Assembly: GCA_037355855.1 (NCBI GenBank)
Contig: CM074761.1
Coordinates: 1,426,001-1,490,000 of the forward strand
Source: Pseudo-nitzschia pungens
Lineage: Eukaryota; Bacillariophyta; Bacillariophyceae; Bacillariales; Bacillariaceae
Direction of reading: 5' to 3'
Length of the DNA stretch: 64,000 bases
A program made the position numbers and the translations under genes. Position 1 is the stretch's first letter. The number at the start of each line of letters is the position of its first letter. Shown piece by piece: positions 34,255 to 45,746 of this stretch. The notes beneath the pieces were generated by a model. The model did no database searches and had not been told where the DNA came from. It worked only from the letters and a program-made list of their open reading frames with translations.

Positions 34255-36373
34255 CTAGTACGCATCGAAATTGTATTTCTTTTCATAGAAACGTTCGTAC
34301 ATGTTGTCGATTTGACACCACTTGCGATCCTCTGGCCATTTCGACGGCCAATCCTTGCATTCGCAAAAGGTCTTGAAGTGGACTCGATCCCAGGATTGGA
34401 GGGGCCGGGCCGTGTTGACCTCCACGTATCTGCCCGGGTCGGTGGGCTCCCGTGTTTGGTCAATCTTGACTTTTGCGGCGGTATCGGGTAAACACTCCTT
34501 GACGGGGTCTCCCTTGGGAGCGATGCGCTCCGCAATCAACCGTCGGAGTTCGACCAATTGACGAGGATGGATTCGGATCGGATCCTTCATGACTCTCCAA
34601 TGGTTGGTTCCCTTGCGACTCGAACTATCATAATCTCCGTAGCACGGCGGGATGGTTTGCGTACCAGAGTACCGAAAATAATATTCGGTGCGGACTCCGA
34701 GCATGGGCCAATAGTTGTGCCATGCGATTTCGTCGTAATTCAGCAACGCGCGTCGGTATTCTTCGTGTAGCTCTTCTTCCGTTGCGTTGCGTTTGCTTCC
34801 TCCATGTTCGTTCAAAGACATCATTTTTTGGTAGAGTTCCTCTTCTTCGTTCATCTTTTCGCTCTGCTCCGCCACAAAGGCGTCCCAATCGATCGTTTCA
34901 TCCGCTGGATCCCAATTGCTTTCTTCCATATGAATTTGAACATCGGTGTGATTGGGGTTGTCTCTGTGGAAATCATTGTAGAGCATGACATCGTGGACCG
35001 TACGGAATCCTTTTGGGTGACGTTTGAGAGATCCAGTTTCGTCACCGCTGGTTTTGCGACGAAGTTTCCTCCGGCGCCTGTTCAAGGGAAAGCAGCCCGG
35101 ATAAGTAGATTCGATCGGATCCAATCCACACTCTTTTCGCACTTCATATTCCTTTCGTCTCCATTGACAAATAACTTTATCTAGGTACCGGTAAGGTGGT
35201 GCATCGTCATAAGCTTTCAGAAAGATGCTTACCGTTCCCATTTCATTGTTGACGCTTTCAACAGAAAGAAAAGCGGAAGAACAGATACAAATTGAAAAAA
35301 TTATGAGCGGTCGAGAATGATGCTGTGATCAATAATACCACACACCACACTACACCAAGTTGTCTCGCTTCATCCTGGCACAAATATGTGCACCGCAATG
35401 ATTTATTCTTTGCTTACTTTGTTCCCGTCTCGCGTGCTGGCACGCTGTAAAAATGCTGCAATTGTATCTCTCCATCGTATCGAACTCCGTCTTGGGTGTG
35501 CTCGGAAGTACTGTGGATGTCAATGTGGGAAAGATGCCACCACTGACTAAATCCCTTGCTGTAGTCGATTCGTCCAAATCGGCTCCCACGTCCCTGGATT
35601 CGGCATTCAAGCCTGACTCCGTCCACAACGCCGTCCTTGTCGTCCTCAAAATTATCGTAAACAGAAATTGGTTGTGCGATTCGGAGGGCATGGCGTTCGA
35701 TAGTAAAGGCATCCGCGTCCTCTAGTTGGTCCAGTGTGCAGAACGAATCTTCGTATTTCATCCAGTGGAGATCCTATGGACGATTCAAAGCGTTGTTTGT
35801 GGTGAATGTTGGAATCCGCAAGATGTGAGTACGATGCGATTATACAAGTCAACAAATCAAAACTACTAGACATCCCCACAAAGATCGACTCGGGTATACA
35901 CTCACAATGCACTCGTTAGCCATTTCGGAGTAGTAGGGCGAGGTTACATCCCAATCAAGTCCTACTCCACGCCTCAAATCGATGGGAGACTGGTGGTGTC
36001 GTCCGCAATCAATGCCCGAGCCCGCCGGACACCATTTGCAATAGTTTTTGGTGATCTCCCACTCCCTGCCAGTTTCCCATTTGTCTCGGTATCCTTCGCA
36101 CTCATCGAGCCTAGAGCCTTCGTTGCAGGTAATATCTCTCCAATTGTCGGGCGAGTAGTCGATCGCGGTATGAGTCCAACCCCCGAGGTCGACTTGGTTG
36201 TATTGGTCCACGTTCTCGTAGGTAAATCGATCGAGATAGATTCCTCTGTCATTATTGTTCTGACACCGCACCAGACATTCTTTCCCCAAGGAAAACAGTA
36301 GCAATCGCAGCAAGATTGCGGTACTCGTGAAGGAAGTTCTCATGGAAATCATTGTTGATTCGTTGAGAATCAT
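34255..36373 (-). CDS. secreted alpha-carbonic-anhydrase-like protein (paralogue A)
   Basis: Exons 36373..35906, 35773..35418 and 35254..34255; introns of 132 and 163 bp, GT-AG, phases 0 and 2; 607 residues. In-frame ATGs at 36352 and 36343 are alternative starts; the last gives the cleanest signal peptide (TSTAILLRLLLFSLG). The alpha-CA core is clear: HHQSPIDL, then SHIDIHSTSEHTQDG, GEIQLQHFY and EYYFRYSGTQTIPPCYG. In canonical enzymes zinc sits on H-x-H of the SEH loop and on the His of the ELH strand. Here these read D-I-H and E-I-Q, so two of three ligands are changed. Two insertions, an N-terminal Cys-rich extension and a C-terminal CECKDWPSKWPED block are shared with paralogues B and C. 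It is secretory or periplastid. Either a CA-related binding protein or a CA with a rearranged metal site. Confidence 0.85.
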
Positions 36374-37525
36374 CTATCGATTGTTTTGGTTTGCACCAGA
36401 TTATGTATGTGGGAGCGGGGAATTCGAAAACGAAATCGCAATGGCATTGACAGATGCACGTCCAGTGACAGGCGAGGAATCGATTGTTTTTCGAAAGCGG
36501 ACGAGATGGACGCCTGCGGTACTACACTAAAATTACTACTTGTACTCAAGCAGGATCATTGTTTGTATTCAATTGCGCGAGGGGGACTTTCACCATGTCT
36601 TGTTTGGTTCCACGATAATGTTACTCGTGTCACAGACCCACATGGAAATGCATGAACAGTTTGGTGCCGATCTGGCGTATGTGGGACTTAAAATAGAATG
36701 ACTGGAATTATAATGTGTGACACAGAATTGTGATGAAAAAATTCTCATACTGTCTAAGTAATTGTTGATTCGTGGAAAACTCCCGCGGAAGCCTGATCAA
36801 GCTGCCTTGAGCCTCCGAGGAATTAGTATGAACTACGGTACGAGTAAGGTTATTGATGACATTGATGAGAATACTCCCACTTATTTTTACGACCTGTACG
36901 GTGGGAGTTCCAAAAGCTACTACGTAGTAATACCTAACTTACCGGTAACGGTAGATTGATTCGTAAGTTACTCGAACGTCAGAATACGAATACTACCGGT
37001 AGGTAAGGTTACAGAACGAGTAAGGTAACCTCGTGTATTTTTTTTGTTGTTTTCGTACCGACGGCATGAGGATGTTTCCAACCCGACGGGTGATGAAGGA
37101 GTTAAATTATTCATTGAACTCCTCCACTCCCATCAGTATTCAACTATGAAAGGTCTCAACAGCGATTGGAGTATTGTATCGGTGTTTCCTGCCAGCAGCA
37201 GCACGACATTCAAAGCAGTAGCAGTACTGGTGGTAGTAATAATTTTTACAAAGAGGACGAGCACGACTGAACCTAGGATGATGATATATACTCCTACTAT
37301 TACTCTTAGCTTTTTCATTGGTAGGATATACAAAAGGACATCGAGCAGTTTCAACATTACATACCAAGGTCTATTAGAATTGGTCCACGAGAATTATTTT
37401 GGTCCACAATATCTCGTTGGAGTTCTTTGTTGAGGGTGTAGAGCAACGGGGAGGGATCATTCTTGATGTGCCTCAATTTTTGTCAAATTGGGTGCGTTGC
37501 GTGTCTGGATCTCTGAATACAAGAA
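36374..37525. other. intergenic, no gene seen
   Basis: Upstream of paralogue A. GTAC, ACCGGTAA and AAGGTTAC words cluster between 36830 and 37030. ORFs on both strands at 37044-37433 are antiparallel, low-complexity and not called. Confidence 0.6.
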
Positions 37526-38104
37526 TTACTTCCCCGGGCGACCCTCAATGACGAACATGTCATCCGTAAGCGAGAGCGTGTCTCTGTCATACTGAAGAAT
37601 CCCCATTTTCTTCAGGGGCGCCAAAAGATTGTTGAAAGATTTCATGTTGTTCAACCCAATTGATGCTGCGACATCCTTCTTGGTCTTGGTGGATCCATCG
37701 GAAAGCTCTTCGAATAACTGGCGTTGTTTGGGTTTGAGCTTGAAGGTTTCCATTGTGCTTTGCTGGTGTTCTCGGTTTGTGGTGCATATTTTGATGCCTT
37801 CGGTATCCGCTTGATCGATCCCCTCCATCGTGATGGTAACAGAGCCCGCACCCATAGTCACAAGCCCTTGCTGCTTCAGTTTGGTAAGCACGTTGTTCAC
37901 CGACTTCAAAGTTATCTTTGCCTGCATCGCAAGCAGTTGACGACTCACTATGGGGTTCCTGGTCTGATGTGACATGACGGCGATTATATTCAGGACGTTT
38001 TGGAGCGAACCGGTCAATCCTTTCGCTGTCTTGCGACCGGTACCTCCTGGCGTTCTATGCTTGGCGGTTGTGACCTTTTTGGCGCATGTCTTTTCCTTTG
38101 GCAT
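37526..38104 (-). CDS. small basic protein with two winged-helix-like modules
   Basis: 192 residues from ATG at 38104 (MPKEKTCAKK). The start is Lys/Arg/Thr-rich. The rest shows two similar helical modules, each with a helix, a Ser/Asn-rich turn, a second helix (VNNVLTKLKQQGLVTMG; FNNLLAPLKKMGILQYD) and a short beta hairpin, the pattern of winged helix-turn-helix units. I do not recognise the family. A nucleic-acid-binding role is an inference from the fold-like pattern and the basic tail. The longer upstream reading frame to 38350 lacks a good ATG and is disregarded. Confidence 0.65.
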   Translation of the reverse strand: MPKEKTCAKKVTTAKHRTPGGTGRKTAKGLTGSLQNVLNIIAVMSHQTRNPIVSRQLLAMQAKITLKSVNNVLTKLKQQGLVTMGAGSVTITMEGIDQADTEGIKICTTNREHQQSTMETFKLKPKQRQLFEELSDGSTKTKKDVAASIGLNNMKSFNNLLAPLKKMGILQYDRDTLSLTDDMFVIEGRPGK

Positions 38105-39532
38105 ATTTGACTGTTTTCGCCAGGAATTGCAACGTAGAAGAAGGCTGATCGAAAGAGCAAATGAAGAAATCCGTATCGACGATCTGACGTGACCCCCTGC
38201 AGCGAGGCAACCAACAAAGATAAGTATACGAGAGGGGTCAAATGCAATGCACTGTGTGAGTGGTTTGATGTGGAGTAATATTGCAAGAATGCAATCTACT
38301 TTCTTTGGAATAAAAAAGATTGACGAGTTGCAATGCGTTGGAATCACCATTTTTTTCGTTACCTTTCGTTGGTCCGCTTTTTGTGTCAGAATATCTCTCG
38401 AACGAAGTTCCTTCTCTTAGCCACTCGGATAGAAGACGTTGCATTCATCGGAATGACTGGTTTGTTGGTTTGGTTTGGTTTGGTTTCGTTCGGTTCGGTT
38501 CAGTTCGGGTTGGTTTCGGTTCGGTTCGGTTCACTATAGGTTGCGGTACTAACGCCAAGTCATGCAGAATATCAACCATGCCGGCTGTTGTCTTGTTTTG
38601 TTATCGAGACGAAATCGTGGCTACTCCTTTTTTACATCGACATCTCCTCTTGATTGAGAACGTGGTTTCCAGCTTTTCGACTCGCCGCACATACGCTAAG
38701 GTTACAAAGTTGAGCAATCTTTCTACTTCTTTGCCTCTGACCTACCGGTATTTTTCGCACCGGCCCCTCATCCAAGTTACCTTTCGAAACCTGAAAAACG
38801 GTGCCTTTGATCGAGTGAATCGATCAAAAATGTTTCGCATTCCGTACCAGGATTGTTTTTGTGACCTGCGACTTCTGGTCCCGCGCGTCCATATGCACTC
38901 CTAAGTAAGTCAAGTTTCCATGTTGACGTTGCGTAGTGTTGTACGTGTTTACGGGAATTTTTGGCCTTCAGCATGAGTATGATATCATGATTACTACTAC
39001 GAATCATCGCATTGTCCGTGATGATCACTAGTAATTTGAAATTATTCTCAATACATGCGGTAATCGCAATGAGGCGCGCGCTCGACGTTACACATGGTAC
39101 ACGTACAGCAATTACACAAAAGCAGAGTGCGCCGGAATTTTGCAGACCGTCAAGAAAAGCGCACACCCTGCTCATTTTTCTCATCATACGGAGTATTGTA
39201 CGTAAACATCGCGTTATGCAATACGGTTACTGGTACAACTTCCTGTTCTCCTCATTTTGGGTGCCAGACAAAAATTAAACACCGAAATAGACTAACGCAC
39301 TAATCTTACCGGTACAGTACGGTACAAACAAGTTCGACCTTTGCACATCGGCACGGAGGCACCGTACAACACCACATACCAGATAAAGCGTTGTCACCAC
39401 AGTTCTGTTCCTACCGTTGATACCTTCGAACTACAACAATATTCAGGGAGACACTACGTCGGACATTATCATACTTTTGCTCTTCTTATCGACCGAAGCG
39501 GTGTGTCATTTTTGGTTAGACTGTATCCAGTG
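38105..39532. other. intergenic, divergent promoters, GGTTC/GGTTT repeat
   Basis: Between the winged-helix-like gene (minus) and paralogue B (plus). It holds the pentanucleotide tract at 38460-38532. No gene recognised; the ORF at 38320..38904 spans this tract and is a repeat artefact. Confidence 0.6.
38460..38532 (+). repeat. degenerate pentanucleotide tract, GGTTT to GGTTC
   Basis: About fourteen five-base units that begin as GGTTT and drift to GGTTC, with a few substitutions. Confidence 0.9.
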
Positions 39533-41670
39533 ATGATTGCTGCAACAATGAACATCCCATCTGCGGTTGCGTCGTCAATTGTCAAAATCTTTCTCCTCCT
39601 TTTTGTTTGCCATTCGTTCAGCAACAACCTCGGCAATGCTTCGGCACAAAATAACAAGACCCACTTTCTTGACCGATTCAATTACGACGAAACCATAGTC
39701 CGAGAGGATGGATTTATCGATTACGGACCAGAGCAATGGGGGAACATTAAATGCGACGAAACAAGCGCCGAATCTTTGGAACAATGCGAAGGATACCCCC
39801 ACAAGTGGCACGAAGGAATAAACTGGACCGTCCAAGACAACTTTTGTCGCTGGTGCCCGATTGGATCAGACAACTGCGAGAGGCACCATCAATCACCGAT
39901 CAATTTGTTGCGAGAGGTTGGGCTGGATCTCAACACATCGGATGTTGCAAAAGAATGCATTGTAAGTCGAGTTGCTATGCGTGCTCCCCTGCTCGAATTT
40001 TTGTCGTTGACACTGGACACCTACCTACTTGGATATTGACTGCTTCGACACTAACCCAGACACCGAATGACGACATCAATCTGTGCAATTTTTTCAATCA
40101 TTCGCTAGGATCTTCACTGGATGAAATACGAAGATTCCTTTTGTTCCATGCAACAATTGATCGATCAGGATCAGTTTACGATCGAACGACACGGATTGCG
40201 AATTGGCCAGCCTATTACGGTGTACAAAAATATGGTGAACGATACCGATGGCGTCCCTGATGGAATCAAACTGGAGTGCCGAATCAAAGGCATCGGTAGC
40301 AGGTTTGGACGAATCGATTTTTCGAAGGGTTTCAGTGATTGGTGGTACCTGAGCCATACCGATATACATGTTCCGTCCGAACATACACAGGAAGGAAAGC
40401 GCTACGATGCCGAGATTCAAATGTATCACTTTTATTCCATCGATTACGACAACGAAATGGCGGCCGTATCCATTTTCATGAATGCATACGACGACGCACC
40501 ACCGTATCGTCCTTTGGACAAAATTATTTGCCAGTGGCGCGAAAAAGAACACAGTGTACGCCAACAGTGCGGGTTGGAACCTATCGCGTCGTCGTATCCC
40601 GGATGTTTTCCATTGATGAAAATGCATCACAATCATGGCAGTGGTGGGAGTCGAAAGTTGAGAACTGATGGAGCAGCGACAAACTCGGCAACAAAGTCAG
40701 AGACAAAGCATCGTGTTCGTACCGTTGCAGATGCTATCTATCACAACGACCGGCACGGTAATAATCCCTTCAACAACGTGAAATATGAAATCGTTATGGA
40801 CGACATCAACTACGGTCCGGCAGACGGCAAGGACTGGGAAAGTTGGATTCGCGAACAAAGCGAAAAAATGAGCAAAGAAGGAAAACTCTATCGAAGTCTC
40901 TTGAATGAAGAGTACGACGGCACTCACACGGATGAACTCCACAGGAGAATGATCGAAGGAGATGAAACAGAATGGTTCAACTGTAAGTTCTGGTGTATTG
41001 TTGTCTGACTGGATTTTAGACTACTAGCGCTTTGGTTTTCCCTATCAAAGGGAAACAGAAATATCTCACGTCTAATGGACTCGCTGATATGCTTTCCTCA
41101 TTTTTCTCTCTACCGCCTACCAACCTGCATTTGATGCCAAACCTTAGATTGGCCCTTGTTGGGAGTACGCACCGAGTATTACTATCGGTAGTAAGTAAGC
41201 TGACGCAATTGCATTTGTCATTTTTATTCGCGAGATCTAACAATGCTCCGTACTGATTTTTTCTCCCCTTTTTTAGTGAAGGAACGGCGACTATTCCACC
41301 TTGCTATGGTAATGATACCAGAGGAAGTCGAAGAGGTACGAACCACTGGCGTGTAATGAAGGATCCCATTCGAATACAGAGGAAACAATTGCTCGAACTG
41401 GAGCGCTTGATCCGCGATCGAATAGCTCCGCCAGACGATCCTGTCATGCCTTGTCAACCTGATACCGCCGCCCAGGTATCAGAAGATGGAAGAGTCAATG
41501 TCGCTCGCCCTTTGCAATCCTATGATGAGGACGCGCACGACATCACATTTTGTGAATGCAAGGACTGGCCCTCAAAATGGCCAGAAGACCAAGCTTGGTG
41601 TGCAGCAACCGAGGACGTGGAAGAGCGTTTATATCTAACTCCATACAATTTCGAAAGTGACGGGTTTTGA
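39533..41670 (+). CDS. secreted alpha-carbonic-anhydrase-like protein (paralogue B)
   Basis: Four exons: 39533..39961, 40109..40982, 41148..41190 and 41277..41670; introns of 147, 165 and 86 bp, phases 0, 1 and 2; 579 residues. The third exon is only 43 bases and supplies WPLLGVRTEYYYR, which aligns exactly with paralogues A and C. The start at 39533 gives a signal peptide (SSIVKIFLLLFVCHSF). Core motifs: HHQSPINL, SHTDIHVPSEHTQEG, AEIQMYHFY and EGTATIPPCYG. As in A and C, the SEH-loop first His is Asp and the strand His is Gln. The first intron sits at the same codon (after Glu-Cys-Ile) as in A and C; the other two are private to B. Confidence 0.85.
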
Positions 41671-42012
41671 TGAAAATTTGGACGCCATGGATGAGATCTT
41701 CTTGTTCAAGATGAGACTGGACTAGGTGAAATAATGCATCTTGGAACACAGAGGCGGTCAGTGTTTCAAACGATACGAAACAATCCTTCTCAAGGTGGAT
41801 GATGTTGAAAGATGGCCCTTTGCATGCGATCGAAAAACCTGTCAGGAACTCGGGAGAAACCTGTAGAACATATAAAACATTATTATTTAATATTCGCATG
41901 GCGTTTAATAATAATCCAACTATGAATTCTGAATCAGTGACAGTTACACATGAAGTTCCGGTCTTCTCGCTCAATATTTCTGGTGGCAATTCTCGTTCAC
42001 ATGAAGCTGGCA
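41671..42012. other. intergenic between convergent genes
   Basis: 3' flanks of paralogue B and of the acidic protein gene. Nothing recognised. Confidence 0.6.
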
Positions 42013-43605
42013 CTAATAATACGCTGCGGGAGCACCACAAGAGGAGAACAAGTCGGCAACTGTATTGAGTATGGTGCCACCTTCAGGGCTTTCGCCTTCT
42101 CCATTAGAAGCTCTGTCTTGTTTTTCGGCGTGTTCAATGGTTTCATTCAAAATGTCCATTCCTAATTCACCAAGGCGATCCAAAACGGAGGTCGACTTAG
42201 GCTTGCGTCGTCGTCGCCTTTTGTTTTTGGATCTTCTCTTCCTGTCCTCGTAATCATCCTCAGCTTCATCGTCCTCGCTCTCGTCGAATGATAGGTCATC
42301 GTCTGCATTCATGTCCCGAAATTTCTTCAGAAGACGTACGAATGGTCGGTCACGGTGATAATCCGCATAAGTATTGTCGTCAGAATCGTAATCTGATCCT
42401 TCAACCGTTCCATCGTAAGAACCTGCATCATCACCGTCAGCATTTGCTTCCTCACCAGCTACATCGACTCGACTCACGGCTCGGGATGCACCAGTAGCAA
42501 AGCTACCCTCCTCCCACGAAGAATTGCCATCCGATTGGTAGGGATCTTCGAGCTGGGGCGAAGCTGGGGCGTTGTTTACCCTGTAAAGATGAGCGTTGGC
42601 TTGTTGTCCCAAGTACGTTTGTTGTGTGATCGCCTTCCAGTTTTCGGATTGAGCTCCTTGATCGACCATTTCCAAATGTTGATTGATATGCGAATTCCGT
42701 GACTGTACAGTTCGCATGTGTTCGAAAAAGGTTCCGTCTTCCTCTACGCCACGGGCTTGGCCTCCGTATCCTTCTGCTTCATCTGGGTAGAACACTTCCC
42801 CATCGTCGCAGTCATAGAGTCCGGAATCCCCTTGGTTGGTGGGTGGATCGTCGTAGTAGGTGTCCTCCTCGTTGACAAGATCTCCTACACTCGGTTCCTC
42901 TTCTTCTGTGTGCACCTGCAGCTGTTGGAAACGATCTGAAGAATTCGAATGATCATTAATATCCACATCCGATGTTGCCACGTATCGAGCTTGTAGGTTC
43001 TCGTTATTCGTGTTCAATGTCTTGGAGCCATCGTCGTTGCATGTTTCGTCCAAGCTTCTAACATTTTGTAATAAAACACCATTGCCTCTCGCATCCTCCT
43101 GTGAAATCTCAAATACCTTACCGTCTTCGCTGTCAACAAACTCAATCGTTTCGGGTTGAGGAAATTTATCTTTACTGGCAACATTGTCCTGGTCGTCGTC
43201 TGTGGCACTTTGATAGTTTTGGCGGCTGACACCGTCGCGTTCGGTTTGTCTGGTTTCTTGAACGAGATTGATGAATTCAGTTCCACCGGCCAAGCTGTTT
43301 CGCTGCTTATCTGTTTGGCAAGGCAGGCCTTCTCTGCGTTCATCCTGACTTCGCTCGTGTTCTGAAGAAGAAAAACTCTCTGCCATGGTTGCACGGGTAT
43401 CCTTGGCTTCCAATGAATATATCGAGTCAGATTTTCCTACGTCTGGTTCCATTCCGTCGGGCTCCATCTGTGGCATGACGCACTGTTCGGTGAGATTGGT
43501 TTCTTCATCTTGGGAAACAGATTGAATGTAGTATTTCTTTTCCTCACGTGACTTTCTCCTGAATCGTTCGGCCCTGCTCTGTAAAACGTTACGAAGACGT
43601 GTCAT
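42013..43605 (-). CDS. acidic, disordered hypothetical protein
   Basis: 530 residues from ATG 43605. An N-terminal basic helix (RLRNVLQSRAERFRRKSREE) is followed by about 380 residues rich in Asp, Glu, Ser and Asn with no visible fold. A strong nuclear-localisation-like cluster, RKRRSKNKRRRRRKPKS, lies near residues 460-476. A possibly helical C-terminus (VLDRLGELGMDILNETIEHA) ends with APAAYY. I do not recognise it. A nuclear role is inferred from the basic cluster only. It is a single open frame with no internal stop. Confidence 0.7.
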   Translation of the reverse strand: MTRLRNVLQSRAERFRRKSREEKKYYIQSVSQDEETNLTEQCVMPQMEPDGMEPDVGKSDSIYSLEAKDTRATMAESFSSSEHERSQDERREGLPCQTDKQRNSLAGGTEFINLVQETRQTERDGVSRQNYQSATDDDQDNVASKDKFPQPETIEFVDSEDGKVFEISQEDARGNGVLLQNVRSLDETCNDDGSKTLNTNNENLQARYVATSDVDINDHSNSSDRFQQLQVHTEEEEPSVGDLVNEEDTYYDDPPTNQGDSGLYDCDDGEVFYPDEAEGYGGQARGVEEDGTFFEHMRTVQSRNSHINQHLEMVDQGAQSENWKAITQQTYLGQQANAHLYRVNNAPASPQLEDPYQSDGNSSWEEGSFATGASRAVSRVDVAGEEANADGDDAGSYDGTVEGSDYDSDDNTYADYHRDRPFVRLLKKFRDMNADDDLSFDESEDDEAEDDYEDRKRRSKNKRRRRRKPKSTSVLDRLGELGMDILNETIEHAEKQDRASNGEGESPEGGTILNTVADLFSSCGAPAAYY

Positions 43606-45746
43606 CTTGGCACAAAGCAATGGATCGAAAGTTATCTCTTGTTTGTTAGTAACTTTTCTGTAATCAATAATGTAGAATAATCGAACTTGACCTGGTGCAA
43701 TTGATGCAATAAGCGTTTCAGAGAAGGGAGGAAAAAAGATGTAGTAGTTCCATAGTTCACTTATTTTGTGAGGATTTGAGCGAGAGCAGAAAACCTACCT
43801 AAACGAACGTTTATATAAATATACAGTAAGAAATAATTTTAAATGATATTTTGCAGAACACGCGCGACCTGCGACATAACAGCATACTTCTTTATTGACA
43901 CTATGGTCGCATCTGCCGTCTTTGGCAGACGTCGGCCATAGTAAACACGAGCTCCTCTGTAAGTACGGTAGGCAAGATGATACTCGTATGGTGAGAACCG
44001 ATCACAGTTGTGAACACCAAGAAACTCGAATGCAGGAAAACAGATTTCTTGCTCGGCATCCCTCATGGTGGTGGTGGTGGTGTAGGAGTATTTTAGCTAG
44101 TAGTAGTAGTAATAGTAGTAAGTCCCAAGGCTTCTGATGGATTCAAGGAATGATCTAGAACACTAGTAGACGCCCTACAGACCACACAATGTCCTTCTTG
44201 TTCCCAATAAGAAACAATGAAAAAGACAAGAAGAAGCACTACTACCACCTGCTGCAATGCACTTTTTTTGGGTGTGTGCTCCAACAACAAAAAAACTGTT
44301 GTTGAGATTTGCTACTACTACTACTACTACTACTACTAATTGTTAGTACTAGTGCATGAGTATACTAGTAATAGTACTAGTAGTACTACTAATGCTACTT
44401 TTACTGTTACTAAAAAAAATGCGCAAACCTCATCACCATAAAAAGACTTCAACATTGCATGGAAGAAGTCTGCCTTGGTTGTTGTTTAATGCATGATTTT
44501 GACTTTCCATGATCTTCTGGGCAAATCGAACATGATCAGTCATGTCTTCCGTCAGAACACTGAGGAGGTTTCTTCTCGGTTAAGATTACTCGAGACTGAC
44601 AGCAGCAGCAGTTGCGACTTCATTGTTGTACGGCATCCTTCCTGTAGCAGAGGGGTAATACGTTACTACTACTTGTATTATCGTACATACCTGTTCGCCA
44701 TTACACCACGCACCTTTAACGGTTGGTCAGAAACCCTGCCGAAACACAACCTTCTCCTTTAATCGTGTTCATCAAGAAGTCGATCTTTCGCTCGTTCTGC
44801 AGAACATCCATGGTCGTTTCGACGATTTCAATTGGAGGACGGATACAATCCTTTTGGTGTTCGGTCGATCTTCAAACGCGCATTTTTTGAAAATGGTTGA
44901 CCAAGACTACGATTGCTTAACATCCTTTGCTTTTTTTACATAGGGTACAAAGCGGTAGTAATTTTTGAAAATTTGAGGATTCTACGATTTGATGACGACA
45001 CTCATTCTGAGAATTCCAGCTAACCCGTGACGTGAGGGCATATCATGGTCTTATCCCAACATCCGTAGTGCATTAAAAATTTACGATCACTGTATCGAAA
45101 CTGCGCCCCAAACCAAAGGAAGCAATTTGGGTTCCGAAAACCGTATTCCACGTACCAGTAGAAATATTTTTTTAAGTGGCTCGTACTACGTGTAGACGCC
45201 GAAATGAAATATGCACGATACTTTTGGTCGGTTAGACGGATTTAACTTTTTCTTCACTCATATCTGTCCTCCTATTCACTGTTTTCGAGAGAAAGTTGAA
45301 CCGGAGTTGAACCGAAGTTCAACTGACTCAATAACAACTAAGAACCTAACATAGAGAGAACGGAATGTCACGCGTATATTTGCCACGCATCACACAGGGA
45401 AGCGCAAATCTATTGAGATAGATACGAAGTAAGGTTTACTGCACAAGATCGCGCAAACCTACTATCGGTACGGAACGACACAAGAAGCTCTGGTACAAAC
45501 GTATCATACTCCCGACGTTCTCGAGGACACAGTTCCAAACCCTGTCTTGGTCCGGAGCATGAGACAAGCACGGGGTGTTCTTTCGTGCCAATCATCTCTC
45601 CTCGTTCTCGTTTTCTTTTTTTCAACCACAGAAGAGCTATCGAATCTAGGATTCGCAAACATTGCAGTGGAAGTGCACCCAACTTTGAAGTGCATCCAAC
45701 TGGATTTCCTCTCTTGCGGGCGTGAACACACAAACGAGTTCCAGCG
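43606..45746. other. intergenic with inverted trinucleotide microsatellites
   Basis: About 2.1 kb. (GGT)n at 44066-44081, (TAG)n at about 44096-44120 and (CTA)n at 44311-44338; the last two are complementary arms about 190 bases apart. No gene is seen. Confidence 0.6.
44096..44338. repeat. inverted (TAG)n / (CTA)n pair
   Basis: TAG units on the left and CTA units on the right could pair as a long hairpin arm of roughly 20 bases. Confidence 0.8.

Noticed and set aside
38320..38904. 194-codon plus-strand ORF over the GGTTC tract
   Set aside because: The middle is encoded by the pentanucleotide repeat and the flanks have no domain.
39341..39532. Upstream extension of CA-like paralogue B
   Set aside because: It would bury the signal peptide; the ATG at 39533 fits the paralogues better.
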